From assembly GCF_019649055.1 (NCBI RefSeq), contig NW_026570408.1, positions 1 through 64,000 on the forward strand: a DNA stretch of 64,000 nt. Reading direction: 5' to 3'. Under the pieces are notes generated by a model. It saw only the letters and a program-made list of their open reading frames with translations, made no database searches and was not told the DNA's origin. This document shows positions 47,323-56,607 of this stretch, one piece after another. Within the stretch, counting starts at the first letter, position 1. Every line of letters starts with the position of its first letter. The stretch comes from Paramacrobiotus metropolitanus (Eukaryota; Tardigrada; Eutardigrada; Parachela; Macrobiotidae). Both the position numbers and the translations under genes were made by a program.

Positions 47323-48459
47323 ATGCACGGGATTGCAGCTCTTTACTGCTTTGCGGCCGCAGTAGGCGTCGTCTACGGTCAGTGCACAGTCAAGATAAAG
47401 GTCACTGGGCAGCCTGTCGATGTCACCAAGGTAAGGTTGTTAATTACTTATGAGTGTCACCATGTAAATAAAAGGAGAAGACTTTCTTAGGCAACTCAGT
47501 ACTTTTGCCGAAATATTATTTGGCGTATTTTAGTTTTCATTGAAACAAGCAATTTTTGTAGGCAGACGGAATATGGCATGAATATCGGCATTTCGATATG
47601 GATCAACCGTATGACGCAACAAAGGACTCTACCAGCTACAATTTACTAATGAACGTGACCATTCTCGGTATCAATCCCGAACCGGGTAAAGACGCTGGCT
47701 CCACTAGCTACGCGGTCAGCTGGATGTACAACGGTCTGCAACCCGGAGCAGCAGCAACCGATCCTCTGACCTGTGGGGCGATTTGGCTGTATGGCAACTA
47801 AAATTCCGATGGACGTCGTATTGTCAAGGTCCAGGCTGACAACAAGCCGCCTTACAATGATATCTGTAAGTAGGCTGAAGCAGTGCTGATTGAATTTCTG
47901 GATAGCTTAAAATTTTAGTAAAGTACACCGTTGCGTTTTCTTGGTTGATAAAATAGCAATTATTTTAACGTACAGCTGTGAAATAAGGTTTGTGATGATA
48001 TAATTATCTAAGCACGGCTCGTGATAAACTGCATCTTGCATATGCGAATTATAAGTACAAAGTTGCGGCCTGTACACTGATTTAAATAAGCTGATTTAAT
48101 TCTGTCGTTCTTTAGACGATTATACCTATACGAATCTCTTCACGGATTATAAACTGGTACAAGTGATGTGTCGCTGCGATACGCCCAACGCCAATGGCGT
48201 GACGTGCGACTCCCCGTTCGCTTGGGTGTTGACACGCATAAAGCCGCCGCTGTTGACCACCGCGCAGAAACAGTACATCGAGGCCGTTGCCAATTACTAC
48301 ATTCCCCCGGTGGTGTGCAACAAGTTCAAGTTTGCCGACATGTGGCCCACCAAATGGGATCTCTCCAAGACGGGACCGCCCTGTAACGTGGCCGACAACC
48401 AACCGCCCATGTCCAGCGAATTCCGAGCGCTATTGCCCGTCAAGTGGCCCGGCGCATAA
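47323..48459 (+). pseudogene. lipocalin L4 with one in-frame stop in exon 2
   Basis: Exons 47323-47430, 47562-47865 and 48116-48459 keep frame and splice sites (252 codon positions). Signal peptide MHGIAALYCFAAAVGVVYGQ precedes QCT. Exon 2 opens ADGIWHEYRHFDM. A TAA at 47799-47801 replaces the codon after WLYGN, where L5 has Phe in GNFNSDGRR. Downstream codons remain clearly lipocalin-like, and exon 3 (YTYTNLFTDYKLVQVMCRC, FAWVLTRIKPP, KWPGA end) is intact. The stop lies within about five codons of the L3 stop when aligned, but is a different mutation. Either a fresh pseudogene, a segregating null allele, or a sequencing error. Closest relative in the window is L5. Confidence 0.75.
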
Positions 48460-49510
48460 TTGTTCTGATTGGTTATAGGTTTAAAGATACTGTTTTAAAA
48501 GTCTTGAAATTCAAGTAATCAGGTTCTACTGAATTGTATAACACTGATGTGCAACCAGCAGTGACCCTTAAGATGAATGCATGAATGCCCACCGGCACTG
48601 TTACTAATTGTGTTGTTGCTGTAGGCTGTATACAAGTGGTCAGCAGCGACATTGCAACGACTATCAATTAATTTATGCCAAACTCAAACAGCCAAAGTAC
48701 ATCATAAAACATGCAGTTAATTCTCTTTAAATACAGCTACGGATCAATTTACCTTAGCCAGAAAGTAAAGTATGGTATGTATAGTGAACTGTGTACTTAT
48801 TGTACGTACGGAAGGTGCACTTTAATTGGTAATGTCGGTATACTACAACTTTACAACTAACAATAAATTATCACTGTGGACATGGAGTTACTGTGTACTG
48901 AACAGTTCTATTTTTATATTTTTGATAGCACATACATAGTACAGCGCTTTATTTTAACACGTTGTTAGGACAATAAATTAGTATCGAGAGGTGGCCGCGG
49001 TGCGGGTACATGTTACAATACTGATGACGCGTAACACGAACGAGTATCGTACAGATACAAGTAGTTACTTTTTCCTATATGCACCTTCGTTAGAGTAGGT
49101 AACCTTCTATTTTGAATGCACCAGGTACGTACGCTTTTAGGTAAAGACGAACTACCGGCAAACAGGATCTCGAGCGAATGTGCGCGCAGAACGCCACTCG
49201 TGTACAGAATGCCGGTACGGGAAGATTTTATATCGTTTGCCGGAAACGTACAGTGCATGTAAAAACTATCATCAGCGAGCTCCGATTTGATTAACTGAGC
49301 TTTCGATGACGGATGCATAATCATGTAGCTGCGGAGGAGATGTAACGGAAAAGTAGGTTGCAAATTTTTGTACATCTATCATGTGAGAGATGTGTATGTA
49401 AATCTGCATTTCTCCTGATTTGCCGTGATTTCGAATTCAGAATTCTGTAGGCGATTGCTTTAAACGAAGTCCAAGTAATTCCACTTTAAAGAGTTAAATA
49501 TTATTCTGCC
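48460..49510. other. intergenic, nothing recognised
   Basis: No gene recognised. A 120-codon minus frame at 49013-49375 has no recognisable domain or signal. Confidence 0.3.
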
Positions 49511-49557
49511 ATGTAACCAGCGATCACAAGCCAAAGCACAACAAGAATGCGGAACAT
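49511..49557 (-). pseudogene. relic exon 1 of the cysteine-rich peptide family (copy E)
   Basis: Read on the minus strand, ATG at 49557 begins MFRILVVLWLVIAG, a clear match to the signal exon of copies A-C. The usual donor ATG|GTAAGT is replaced by GGTTACATGG, and no cysteine-rich exon 2 is found downstream. A TATA box remains at 49710-49701. The gene has lost its coding half. Confidence 0.7.
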
Positions 49558-49700
49558 ATTTGAAGTTAGAGCGTAATCCGGCGGTAAATTGCAAGCAAGG
49601 GAAGAAAGAAACGCTTAATGTTAAACAGTGCAAACTACAAATAAATGTTATAGGTGGCTGTTAAGCGCAAATGGTACTATGTAATGCGTGTAAGAGCCAC

Positions 49701-49710
49701 TTTTATATCC
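49701..49710 (-). promoter_or_regulatory. surviving TATA box of relic copy E
   Basis: Minus strand reads GGATATAAAA followed by GTGGCTC; copy C has a matching TATAAAAATGGCTC. It lies about 145 bp upstream of the relic ATG. Confidence 0.55.
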
Positions 49711-50359
49711 TCTCTGTTTGCCAAACATACTCGTAAGTCTTCTCCTTGTTGCTTTTTTGTCAAATGACACTGCCGGATTTCATCTCCTTGCTGACTCGAT
49801 AATTTAAGACTTTCAAGAAACTGCGGTAATCATTATGTGATTCAGTCAAGTTTGTAATCAGATACCGTGTGAAATACACACCCTTCTTAGCACACATTGA
49901 GCCACACCTCTTTAAACAACATTGGATAAATGATTTACCAAAGTAATCGCCTCTTCACAGATTCTTGCTAAAATTCCAGACTCGAGTCAGATGTAACGAA
50001 AGATGTTGGTTTGCACTTTGCAGTGACGCATTACCGCCGAATCACTACCCGGTACTTCCATGACTTTGTCATTGTCCATCTCAACAAGAATTTAATCCGT
50101 CACAAAGCTGATTACGTATAAGGAAGGCAGAATTACGCGCACGTCACTTTTTGCTTTTGAAATTTGAACCCATTAATTATTATTACATCTATGAAAAAGT
50201 ACATTTCCGAGTTTGAATGAAGATCCGGGAGCGCGTTTTACGAAGTGCGAAAATGAAATAAAGGTAAAAGAATTGACACACCCTTGGATGAACTTTGCTC
50301 GGGAACTAGCTAGCAGCGAGAGTACAAAACTGGTTCGCAAATTTGACAAATATTTCAGA
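49711..50359. other. intergenic, duplicated-segment remnants
   Basis: CCAGACTCGAGTCAGATGTAACGAAAGATG (about 49975) is a diverged copy of text upstream of peptide copies A, B and C. No gene recognised. Confidence 0.3.
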
Positions 50360-50480
50360 TACCGTAATTATCGAATTATAACCTCCCACCGAAATAGAAG
50401 CTCCCCCCGTAACTGGAGTCCACCTCGTGAGGCGTTTGAAGTATTTGTAACCCTGGGCCTCTAATTCGATAATTACGGTA
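50360..50480. mobile_element. 121-bp MITE with 19-bp terminal inverted repeats
   Basis: TACCGTAATTATCGAATTA (50360-50378) is the exact reverse complement of 50462-50480. The outermost TA could be a TA target duplication (mariner-like), leaving CCGTAATTATCGAATTA as the repeat. The interior has no coding capacity. It sits roughly 80-200 bp upstream of the broken peptide copy D, where the other copies have their TATA box. Confidence 0.7.
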
Positions 50481-50558
50481 CATTTGCAGTTGTTAAACTT
50501 CGCAGTTTTATGGCTATTCCTTTTTCTCACATGGGACAAGCTTTATTTAGCTTCCAGC

Positions 50559-50912
50559 ATGCTTTTGCAAATTTAGTTATTCTTATTCTTGTGATCGCTA
50601 TTATGGTAAGTTGCATAAACATAAACCGGAATGTGCTCTGAAACTAAGGAAGGCCGAAAAATTTGTAGAAAGCAGTGTAATGAGGAAGTGATCAATGTAC
50701 GAGGAAATTGCATAAGTTTTGTGCGGTTTGTATCATTAGTGGTGTTGGTGGAATGTTTTGGACGAATGCTGACGACATGTGAATCAGTGGATGAAGATTA
50801 TTCCAGCGATGAGGACTGCTGTAGTGGTCTGATGTGCCACCGTCGTAATAGAGACCTTTGTGGATCCTGCCGTTGTTCATACTTACGCGACTTCCGGACT
50901 CCGAAAATTTAA
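50559..50912 (+). pseudogene. decayed cysteine-rich peptide gene, copy D
   Basis: A signal-like exon with donor ATTATG|GTAAGT ends at 50605 and reads FANLVILILVIAIM in the family frame. The only nearby ATG (50559) is two bases out of frame, so the start is lost. Exon 2-like sequence from about 50731 keeps the CC pair (EDCCSGLMC) and several other cysteines, but the opening GECC is changed to ECF, spacing is altered, and the end runs on to 50912. An old copy, likely non-functional, unless an alternative start exon exists. Confidence 0.65.
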
Positions 50913-51038
50913 TTTTCTAATCAACGTCGCCGTGATCGACTCGTCGGATACTTGTTATTTCGGTGCATTACGGGTCAAAGTAACTGGATTAGAGGTGGCC
51001 AACCGTACCCAGTACGATCATACACGGTACAGGGTCCT
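50913..51038. other. short spacer, nothing recognised
   Basis: No feature recognised. Confidence 0.3.
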
Positions 51039-51361
51039 GAAACGATGCTCTTTCTTATCTGTAAATCATCTGAACTGGAACTCCATAGCCTTACTCAGCG
51101 CTTTCAGGGAGCAAGCGACTGTTCACGAAGCAGCTATGATTACGGTTATGTACCAGAATCAAGAAGCAGCAGTTTACTGCGCGGTCAGATCGCAGGCCTA
51201 ATTTATTAGAATGACGTCCCGTAATGAGCGGAAGAAACAAAAATCAAATCAGATTTAGAAACAGAATGGGCAGCTTCCGATAATGTGTCCAGTTATGCTG
51301 CTGCGCTCATAGCAAGCTGGATTCACACATGGTGAACCGCTTAACATTCATCTGCTTTACT
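51039..51361 (+). repeat. 338-bp dispersed repeat, diverged copy 3
   Basis: Starts ACGATGCTCT and continues through CTTACTCAGCGCTTTCAGGGAGC, GCGGTCAGATCGCAGGCCTAA, GAATGGGCAGCTTCCGATAA and CACATGGTGAACCGCTTA, in the same order as 22487-22824, with indels that break the shared open frame. Confidence 0.75.
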
Positions 51362-52795
51362 ACCGTTCACAGTAGACTACAAATGTACCGCTTTCTACCG
51401 TATACGGTATAGGGTACGGTCAAACCGCTTAAGAAACCGTTTAAGAACGTCTGCGGTAAACGGTTATTTTAGCGGCCACATTCATTCACCAGTGACCAGT
51501 TTGAATGGAGCCGAGATTGCAATTATTATTCGATCTACCCGTACGGCATGACAAGAAAGCAGTTCTGAAAAAAATTCGGTAAGTCAACGCCAGGAGCTGC
51601 GTAGCATATCGGTATCCTAAACTTCAAAATAAATTTTTAAATTTTTGAACTTTATTGTAAAATTTCCAAAAAATGCTAATGAAGTTTGGAAAATGTTTTT
51701 TCTTTTGAGGGACTGATTTGTTCCACCTGGCTCTTAGTCGTATACACGAGTAATACTGGAAATGCCGAATGCTTAACGGGAGGTGTCAATATTCGTACAA
51801 CCAGAGCACACAAGTTGAATGGTCGCTAAGTAGTAACGGATACTGTTGTGGAACTCTCTGTTTTCGCTTTGCTCGGGTTTAAAGCGTGCATGCATCAGCA
51901 GCCGCTTTACTCGCTACAGACCGATATTTTTCTAAGTTTTGTTACAAAACGCACTTTCATTAGACATTCATAATAATCGTTTTTAACACAGAAAGATTTT
52001 TGCCGTTTCTTTTTATCATTTGAATTCACAACAGTTTACCGCGACACGAGCGGCTTTTGCTCCCCATGCTGACACCTTACTTGACTACATATTGTGATGA
52101 AACGATCTTTTATTGGGGCAAAAAAAGTGTCTTTGTAACCGCCGAAATCAAAACTCCCGTGCAAATACACGTAGCTGGCCCTTGCACCGCGTCACCTTCT
52201 AAAACTTTCCTGTGCGACCATTTCGTTTCCTCAGCAAAACTTCCTGATGCCGGGCCGATAACAGCAAAGCCGAAATCAGTTTATCTGTTCCTTTTTTGGT
52301 AGCCTTGTAGATTTTTTTCAGCAGATGTCGTGTCTGCCTCGTTTCCATTAAGCCGGCTTTCACGTAAGTTGAAAATCTATCAACATGCGTACGCATTTCG
52401 TTTCGTTATCATCTGGGAAAGGCTACATTTTAAGGAATCCTTTTACTTGTATGGATTATATAATTACGTCTGTGAATAACTGGGAGAACAGCGGAAACGG
52501 GCTTTTAATTCTCGGGAATCCTGGACCAATATAATCAAAGATATTACGAGCGGAAACGCATTCGTCGTTGTGTGATAAACTGCACAACATACTGAAAACA
52601 CATCGAAATGCAATTATATGTAATACACGTGTCCACGTCTTGTCTCATCTTTTGCTAAGCTTTTTATAAAGACGAATTACTCGTACTTCCGCCTTTATGG
52701 ATTATAAAGCACCATGCTCTCATTTTGCCTTACATAGTCGCACTGCGGTCACTTTTATATATCACAGAATTGATGGAAAGTATCTAACATTAACA
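51362..52795. other. long intergenic region, nothing recognised
   Basis: No gene recognised in 1.4 kb. An AT-rich patch near 51640-51690 vaguely resembles the centre of the foldback family, but the arms are not evident. Confidence 0.3.
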
Positions 52796-53210
52796 CTAGA
52801 ACGATCTCAAACGAAGTAAAGTACAGCGCACAATCGACCTGCGCAGCTGAATATCAGCACTGCAGCACACAGTTCCAGAACCTTTTTTCCGTCGAAGCCG
52901 TTTAACAATCAGGTAAATGTAGGCACCCACAATAAAAAATAAAGGGGCGAATCTGTTGAGGCAACTGTCCACTTTGATAAAGGTGAACACGCCCGGAAGA
53001 AGCGGTGGCCCGCAGAACATGGATCCGTCTCTCATCGATTGGTACGCCATGAATTTAAAGCCCAGTATCAGCGGCACTTTGAGCACGTGCACATAAAGAA
53101 TTGGGACCAAACTGATCAACACTGCAACATTTGTGGTGTGAAGAGAACCGGCAGATGACTGGACGGGATGCGAAAATACATTCGCTTGTGCGCCCGCTTC
53201 AGGCCAGTGG
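52796..53210 (-). pseudogene. possible 7TM receptor (GPCR) fragment
   Basis: On the minus strand a frame of about 135 codons contains a hydrophobic segment VAVLISLVPILYVHVLKVPL, a connecting loop with MFCGPPLLPGVFTF, and a second hydrophobic segment RFAPLFFIVGAYIYLIV followed by KRLRRKKG. This hydrophobic / Cys-containing loop / hydrophobic / basic order is what helices 4-5 and the third cytoplasmic loop of a rhodopsin-type receptor look like. No DRY, CWxP or NPxxY motif is visible and no neighbouring exons were found. It is either one exon of a larger gene or a fragment. Any two-helix protein would look similar, so the call is weak. Confidence 0.3.
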
Positions 53211-53489
53211 CTTGGGTCATCCTATAACCGCATTTTGGATTTGCCACACAGAATTAAACTTAAAATCCCAGCAGAGATAATGCGCAACTGTTTCCGATGC
53301 ACCATGCGCTACTCTTGTGGTCGCATTATATGCTTCTGTTCTTGCCTATTTTTTATGAGGTTTTGCATGTGTCGCAAAAAGGTTAACCTTCAGAGAAGGC
53401 AATTTTTCTATAATTACAAAACATATATGGTTAACAGTTTTATTATTTCGAACCTCACCATGTCGGTTAACAAACATTGTGCAAGAATA

Positions 53490-54222
53490 ACACCTGCACG
53501 GCTCAGGCAAGCACTCCCTGTACTTCCTGCCGTCTCCCGGCTGGAGATTTATGTTGTGGCTAAACAGGGTGCTTATCTGCTGGAAAACAACGTCTTCCGT
53601 ATAAGTATGGGGCTGCGCTTGAGAGCACCAATTGTAACACCCCATGTGTGCGTTTGTGGGGGGTTAGTCGATGACCTGGGACGACACGGGCTCCGGTGCA
53701 AGCGGTCAGCCGGAAGACTGCCGCGCCACGACGGTATTAGTGGGAAGTTCACTCGCGGATTAAAGACGGCCGGTTTCCCAGCAAGAATGGAACCGAAAGG
53801 TCTATCCGCGAAAGATAACAAGAGGCCGGATGTGATCACACTAGTACCGTGGGAACGGGGAAAACCGCTAGCAGTGGATGTGACGTGTGTCGATAACACT
53901 CGCAGCTTCGTACATTGAGCGCATCTTCGCTAACGTTGGGGCCGCAGCCGAGCAAGCGGAAAGAAGGAAACTGGCAAAACATGCCTGGATGCAATCGAGA
54001 TATAATTTCACCACTGCAGCGTTCGAAATTTATGGCCCATGGAGTGACGGGACTAAACTTTTAGTGCAGAAGGTCGGAAACGGTATCGCCACTGCTACAG
54101 GCCAGAAACGGGCGAAAGAGTTTTTTAGACAGCGGTTATCAAATGCAACGGGGAAACGCGATATGTGTTATGGGCACAATCCCCGAGCAGGATGGCATTG
54201 AAGATATGTTTTTGCTTTGAAA
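53490..54222 (+). mobile_element. retroelement C-terminal module, second copy (frameshifted)
   Basis: Matches the 25-kb module: LLENNVFRISMGLRLRAPIVTPHVC, the CX1CX9HX3C zinc motif and KRPDVITLVPWERGKPLAVDVTCVD are kept. A frame change near 53890 separates it from the following GAAAEQAERRKLAKHAW...GQKRAKEFFRQRLS part, and a second shift near 54140 garbles the C-terminus before the matching TTTTTGCTTTGA at 54211-54222. The 5' end is not homologous beyond about 53490. A dead copy older than the 25-kb one. Confidence 0.7.
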
Positions 54223-54854
54223 TTCGTTTGTTTTAGTACTCATTTTGTACTTACATGTGATACCCATTAAAGGTCAGATCACTAGGTGCTTATGTACCGT
54301 GCCTGATTTAACCATATGTATTGCCGTAACGTCACACTCCAGCCGGGTGAATGCATCAAGTACAGGGAGTGCTTGCCTGCGCCTCTAAAAGCCCCTTACA
54401 GCTTATATATAATGTGGATGCACAGAAGAATACGTCATGCAGTTTAATAAAATATAGTTTAATTTAGTTTATAAACTGTAATGTAAAACGCGTCAGCAAT
54501 TGAACTCTGATCCTAACTTCTGGGCCTTGTAAAGCAGCTTTTAATACGTTCTTAAAGGATATCGTTGCTGACACAGTGACACTGCCGTGATACTTCTAGT
54601 GGCACAATAAAAAATTGAAGTACGACGTTGTTTAAATGTCTCATGCCGTAAACGAGCAAAACCGCAAAGGGATACTTTCTGCAGTTCTAAGCGCTTCCAC
54701 AAGTTTCCAGTGCTGCGCTCTGCAAATTCCACAGCGCACGCACGTCAATGCGATTGCCGTTTTTTGCAATACACGTGCAACTGTGTGGGATATACAAGTG
54801 TGTGTACTCGTATAACACCTGGACACACCGGCGCCGCTAATGGCGATATACAGA
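54223..54854. other. retroelement 3' tail, then L5 upstream region
   Basis: The first 60 bp or so resemble the 3' tail at 25940-26005. Sequence at 54685-54800 is homologous to the L4 upstream region. Confidence 0.45.
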
Positions 54855-54861
54855 TATAAAT
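54855..54861 (+). promoter_or_regulatory. TATA box of lipocalin L5
   Basis: GATATAAATGG lies 53 bp before the ATG at 54908. Its position rules out the earlier in-frame start at 54860, which would be upstream of the transcription start. Confidence 0.6.
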
Positions 54862-54907
54862 GGCTTGCTGCAATATGTTAGATGCCTTAGTATTTTTCCG
54901 TCCAGCC

Positions 54908-56206
54908 ATGCACGGAATTGTCGTTTTGCTTGGCTTTGCGGCCGTCGTTGGGGTCGTCTATGGTCAGTGTACCGTCAGCATCAAAGTGAAAGGGCAGCCT
55001 GTCGAAGTCAACAAGGTAAGGATTCGAAATTACTACTTGCTTACAGCCGGGATTTCTGTCGGCTTAAATCGACACCAGATTTGTGCGTACGTATGCGCCG
55101 AGTGCGTATCCGGGTGGCTGTTGCTTGAGCCGACGACACCAATAAAAATTGCCTTGGCCACAACCTAGATTAAGAACTTTTATACGCATTTTGTTTTTTT
55201 ATTTATTTATTTTCAAATTATGAAACATTGATATATTGTATGTACTGTAAATAACATTTTGAAAATGATTGATCATTGATACTGTTTTTAATTTCTTTTA
55301 TAAGGCGTTGGGTGTATGGCACGAATATCGCCACCTGGATTTTGGCCCCATTGTGCCGTATGACGCATCAAAAGACCCTAGTAGCTACAACTTACTGATG
55401 AATGGGACCGCTCTTGGTATCAACCCCGAGCCGGGTAAAGACGCTGGTTCTACTAGCTACGCGGTCAGCTGGATGTACAACGGCCTGCAACCCGGAGCTG
55501 CCGCAACCGATCCTCTGACATGTGTGGCTATTTGGCAGTCTGGAAACTTTAACTCTGATGGACGTCGTGTCGTTAAGGTCCAGTTCGACACGAATCCGCC
55601 TTACAACACCATCGGTAAGTACAATGTATGGGCGACGGATACATAAAACTTGATAAAAGAACTTCCTCATGTGTCCCTACATTGCGATCGTTGCGTTAGA
55701 TATCCTACTCGATTAATAATATCCATATATTCAACACTGAAATGGAGATTTCTGTAATGGTAATTATACGAGTAATTTAGCATAACTTTTATTAACTACG
55801 AATTCCTACACTGTTGCAATCAGTATATTGCTTCAAATAACCCGAAAATTGTGATTCATTAGAGGATTTCACCTACACAAATCTCTTCACGGATTATAAT
55901 CTGGTGCAAGTGCTGTTTCGCTGCAATACGCCCAACGCCAATGGTGTCACGTGCGACGAGCCGTACGCGTGGGTGTTGACCCGCATCAAGCCGCCGCTGC
56001 TGACCACCGCGCAGAAGCAATACATCGAGGCCATCGCCAACTACTACATTCCCCCGGTGGTCTGCAACAAGTTTAAGTTTGCCGACATGTGGCCCACCAA
56101 ATGGGATCTCTCCAAGACGGGACCGCCCTGTAACGTGGCCGACAACCAACCGCCCATGTCCAGCCAATTCCGGGCGCTGCTGCCAGTCAAGTGGGCCGGT
56201 GCATAG
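54908..56206 (+). CDS. secreted lipocalin L5, 3 exons
   Basis: Exons 54908-55015, 55305-55614 and 55863-56206 join in frame to 253 residues. Signal peptide MHGIVVLLGFAAVVGVVYGQ, then QCT. Exon 2 opens ALGVWHEYRHLDF (GxW motif) and includes YAVSWMYNGLQPG, CVAIWQSGNFNSDGRR and VKVQFDT. Exon 3 has FTYTNLFTDYNLVQVLFRC, YAWVLTRIKPPLLTTAQKQYIE and a tail ending KWAGA. The TDY and VLTR motifs are those of ApoD-type lipocalins. This is the intact sister of L4: exon 3 and the promoter are nearly the same. It should bind a small hydrophobic ligand outside the cell; which one is unknown. Confidence 0.88.
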
Positions 56207-56443
56207 ATTTTTCGCTGTATTTCGGGTACCGTTTTTCTTAAAAGACTGTTTTCTCGAAAAACTGGGAAAGTCCAATAATTAGATTCGGCTGAATTTGAAT
56301 TGTAGAGCATTCATGTTGATTACATGCCGGTATAATTCGGAGCAAGTACTACAGGCAAGTACTGTACAAGGCAAGTGGGTACATGCTGCAGTATTCGTTC
56401 ACGCGTACGCTAAGACGCTGCGATACCATCTGACCGAGTCTAT
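56207..56443. other. 3' flank of L5
   Basis: No feature recognised apart from the gene's 3' end. Confidence 0.3.
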
Positions 56444-56607
56444 GGGTGGGTCTCAAATTCGAAGCGAATCTAGTTGCGATACAGCAACTCCACCTCGCGA
56501 GGTGGCTTCGCGTACCGTATCTGTAGGCGTGGCCACTGCAAACAGCCACCTCGTGCGGTTGAGCAACCGTACCATAGCGAGATTCGCTTTGAATGTGAGA
56601 CCCACCC
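56444..56607. mobile_element. 164-bp inverted-repeat element (MITE-like)
   Basis: GGGTGGGTCTCAAATTCGAAGCGAATCT at the left and its near-complement at the right (GATTCGCTTTGAATGTGAGACCCACCC) form 28-bp arms with two mismatches. The interior has further self-complementary words (CCACCTCGCGAGGTGG). No coding capacity; no clear target duplication was identified. Confidence 0.65.

Noticed and set aside
54860-55168. Earlier start for lipocalin L5 at 54860
   Set aside because: It lies at the TATA box (54855-54861) and adds residues not seen in L2 or L4, whose signal peptides start at the equivalent of 54908.
55859-56275. Minus-strand frames over lipocalin exon 3 (also at 48112-48402 and 46272-46676)
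   Set aside because: They recur only because exon 3 DNA is duplicated; the plus frame carries the lipocalin motifs.
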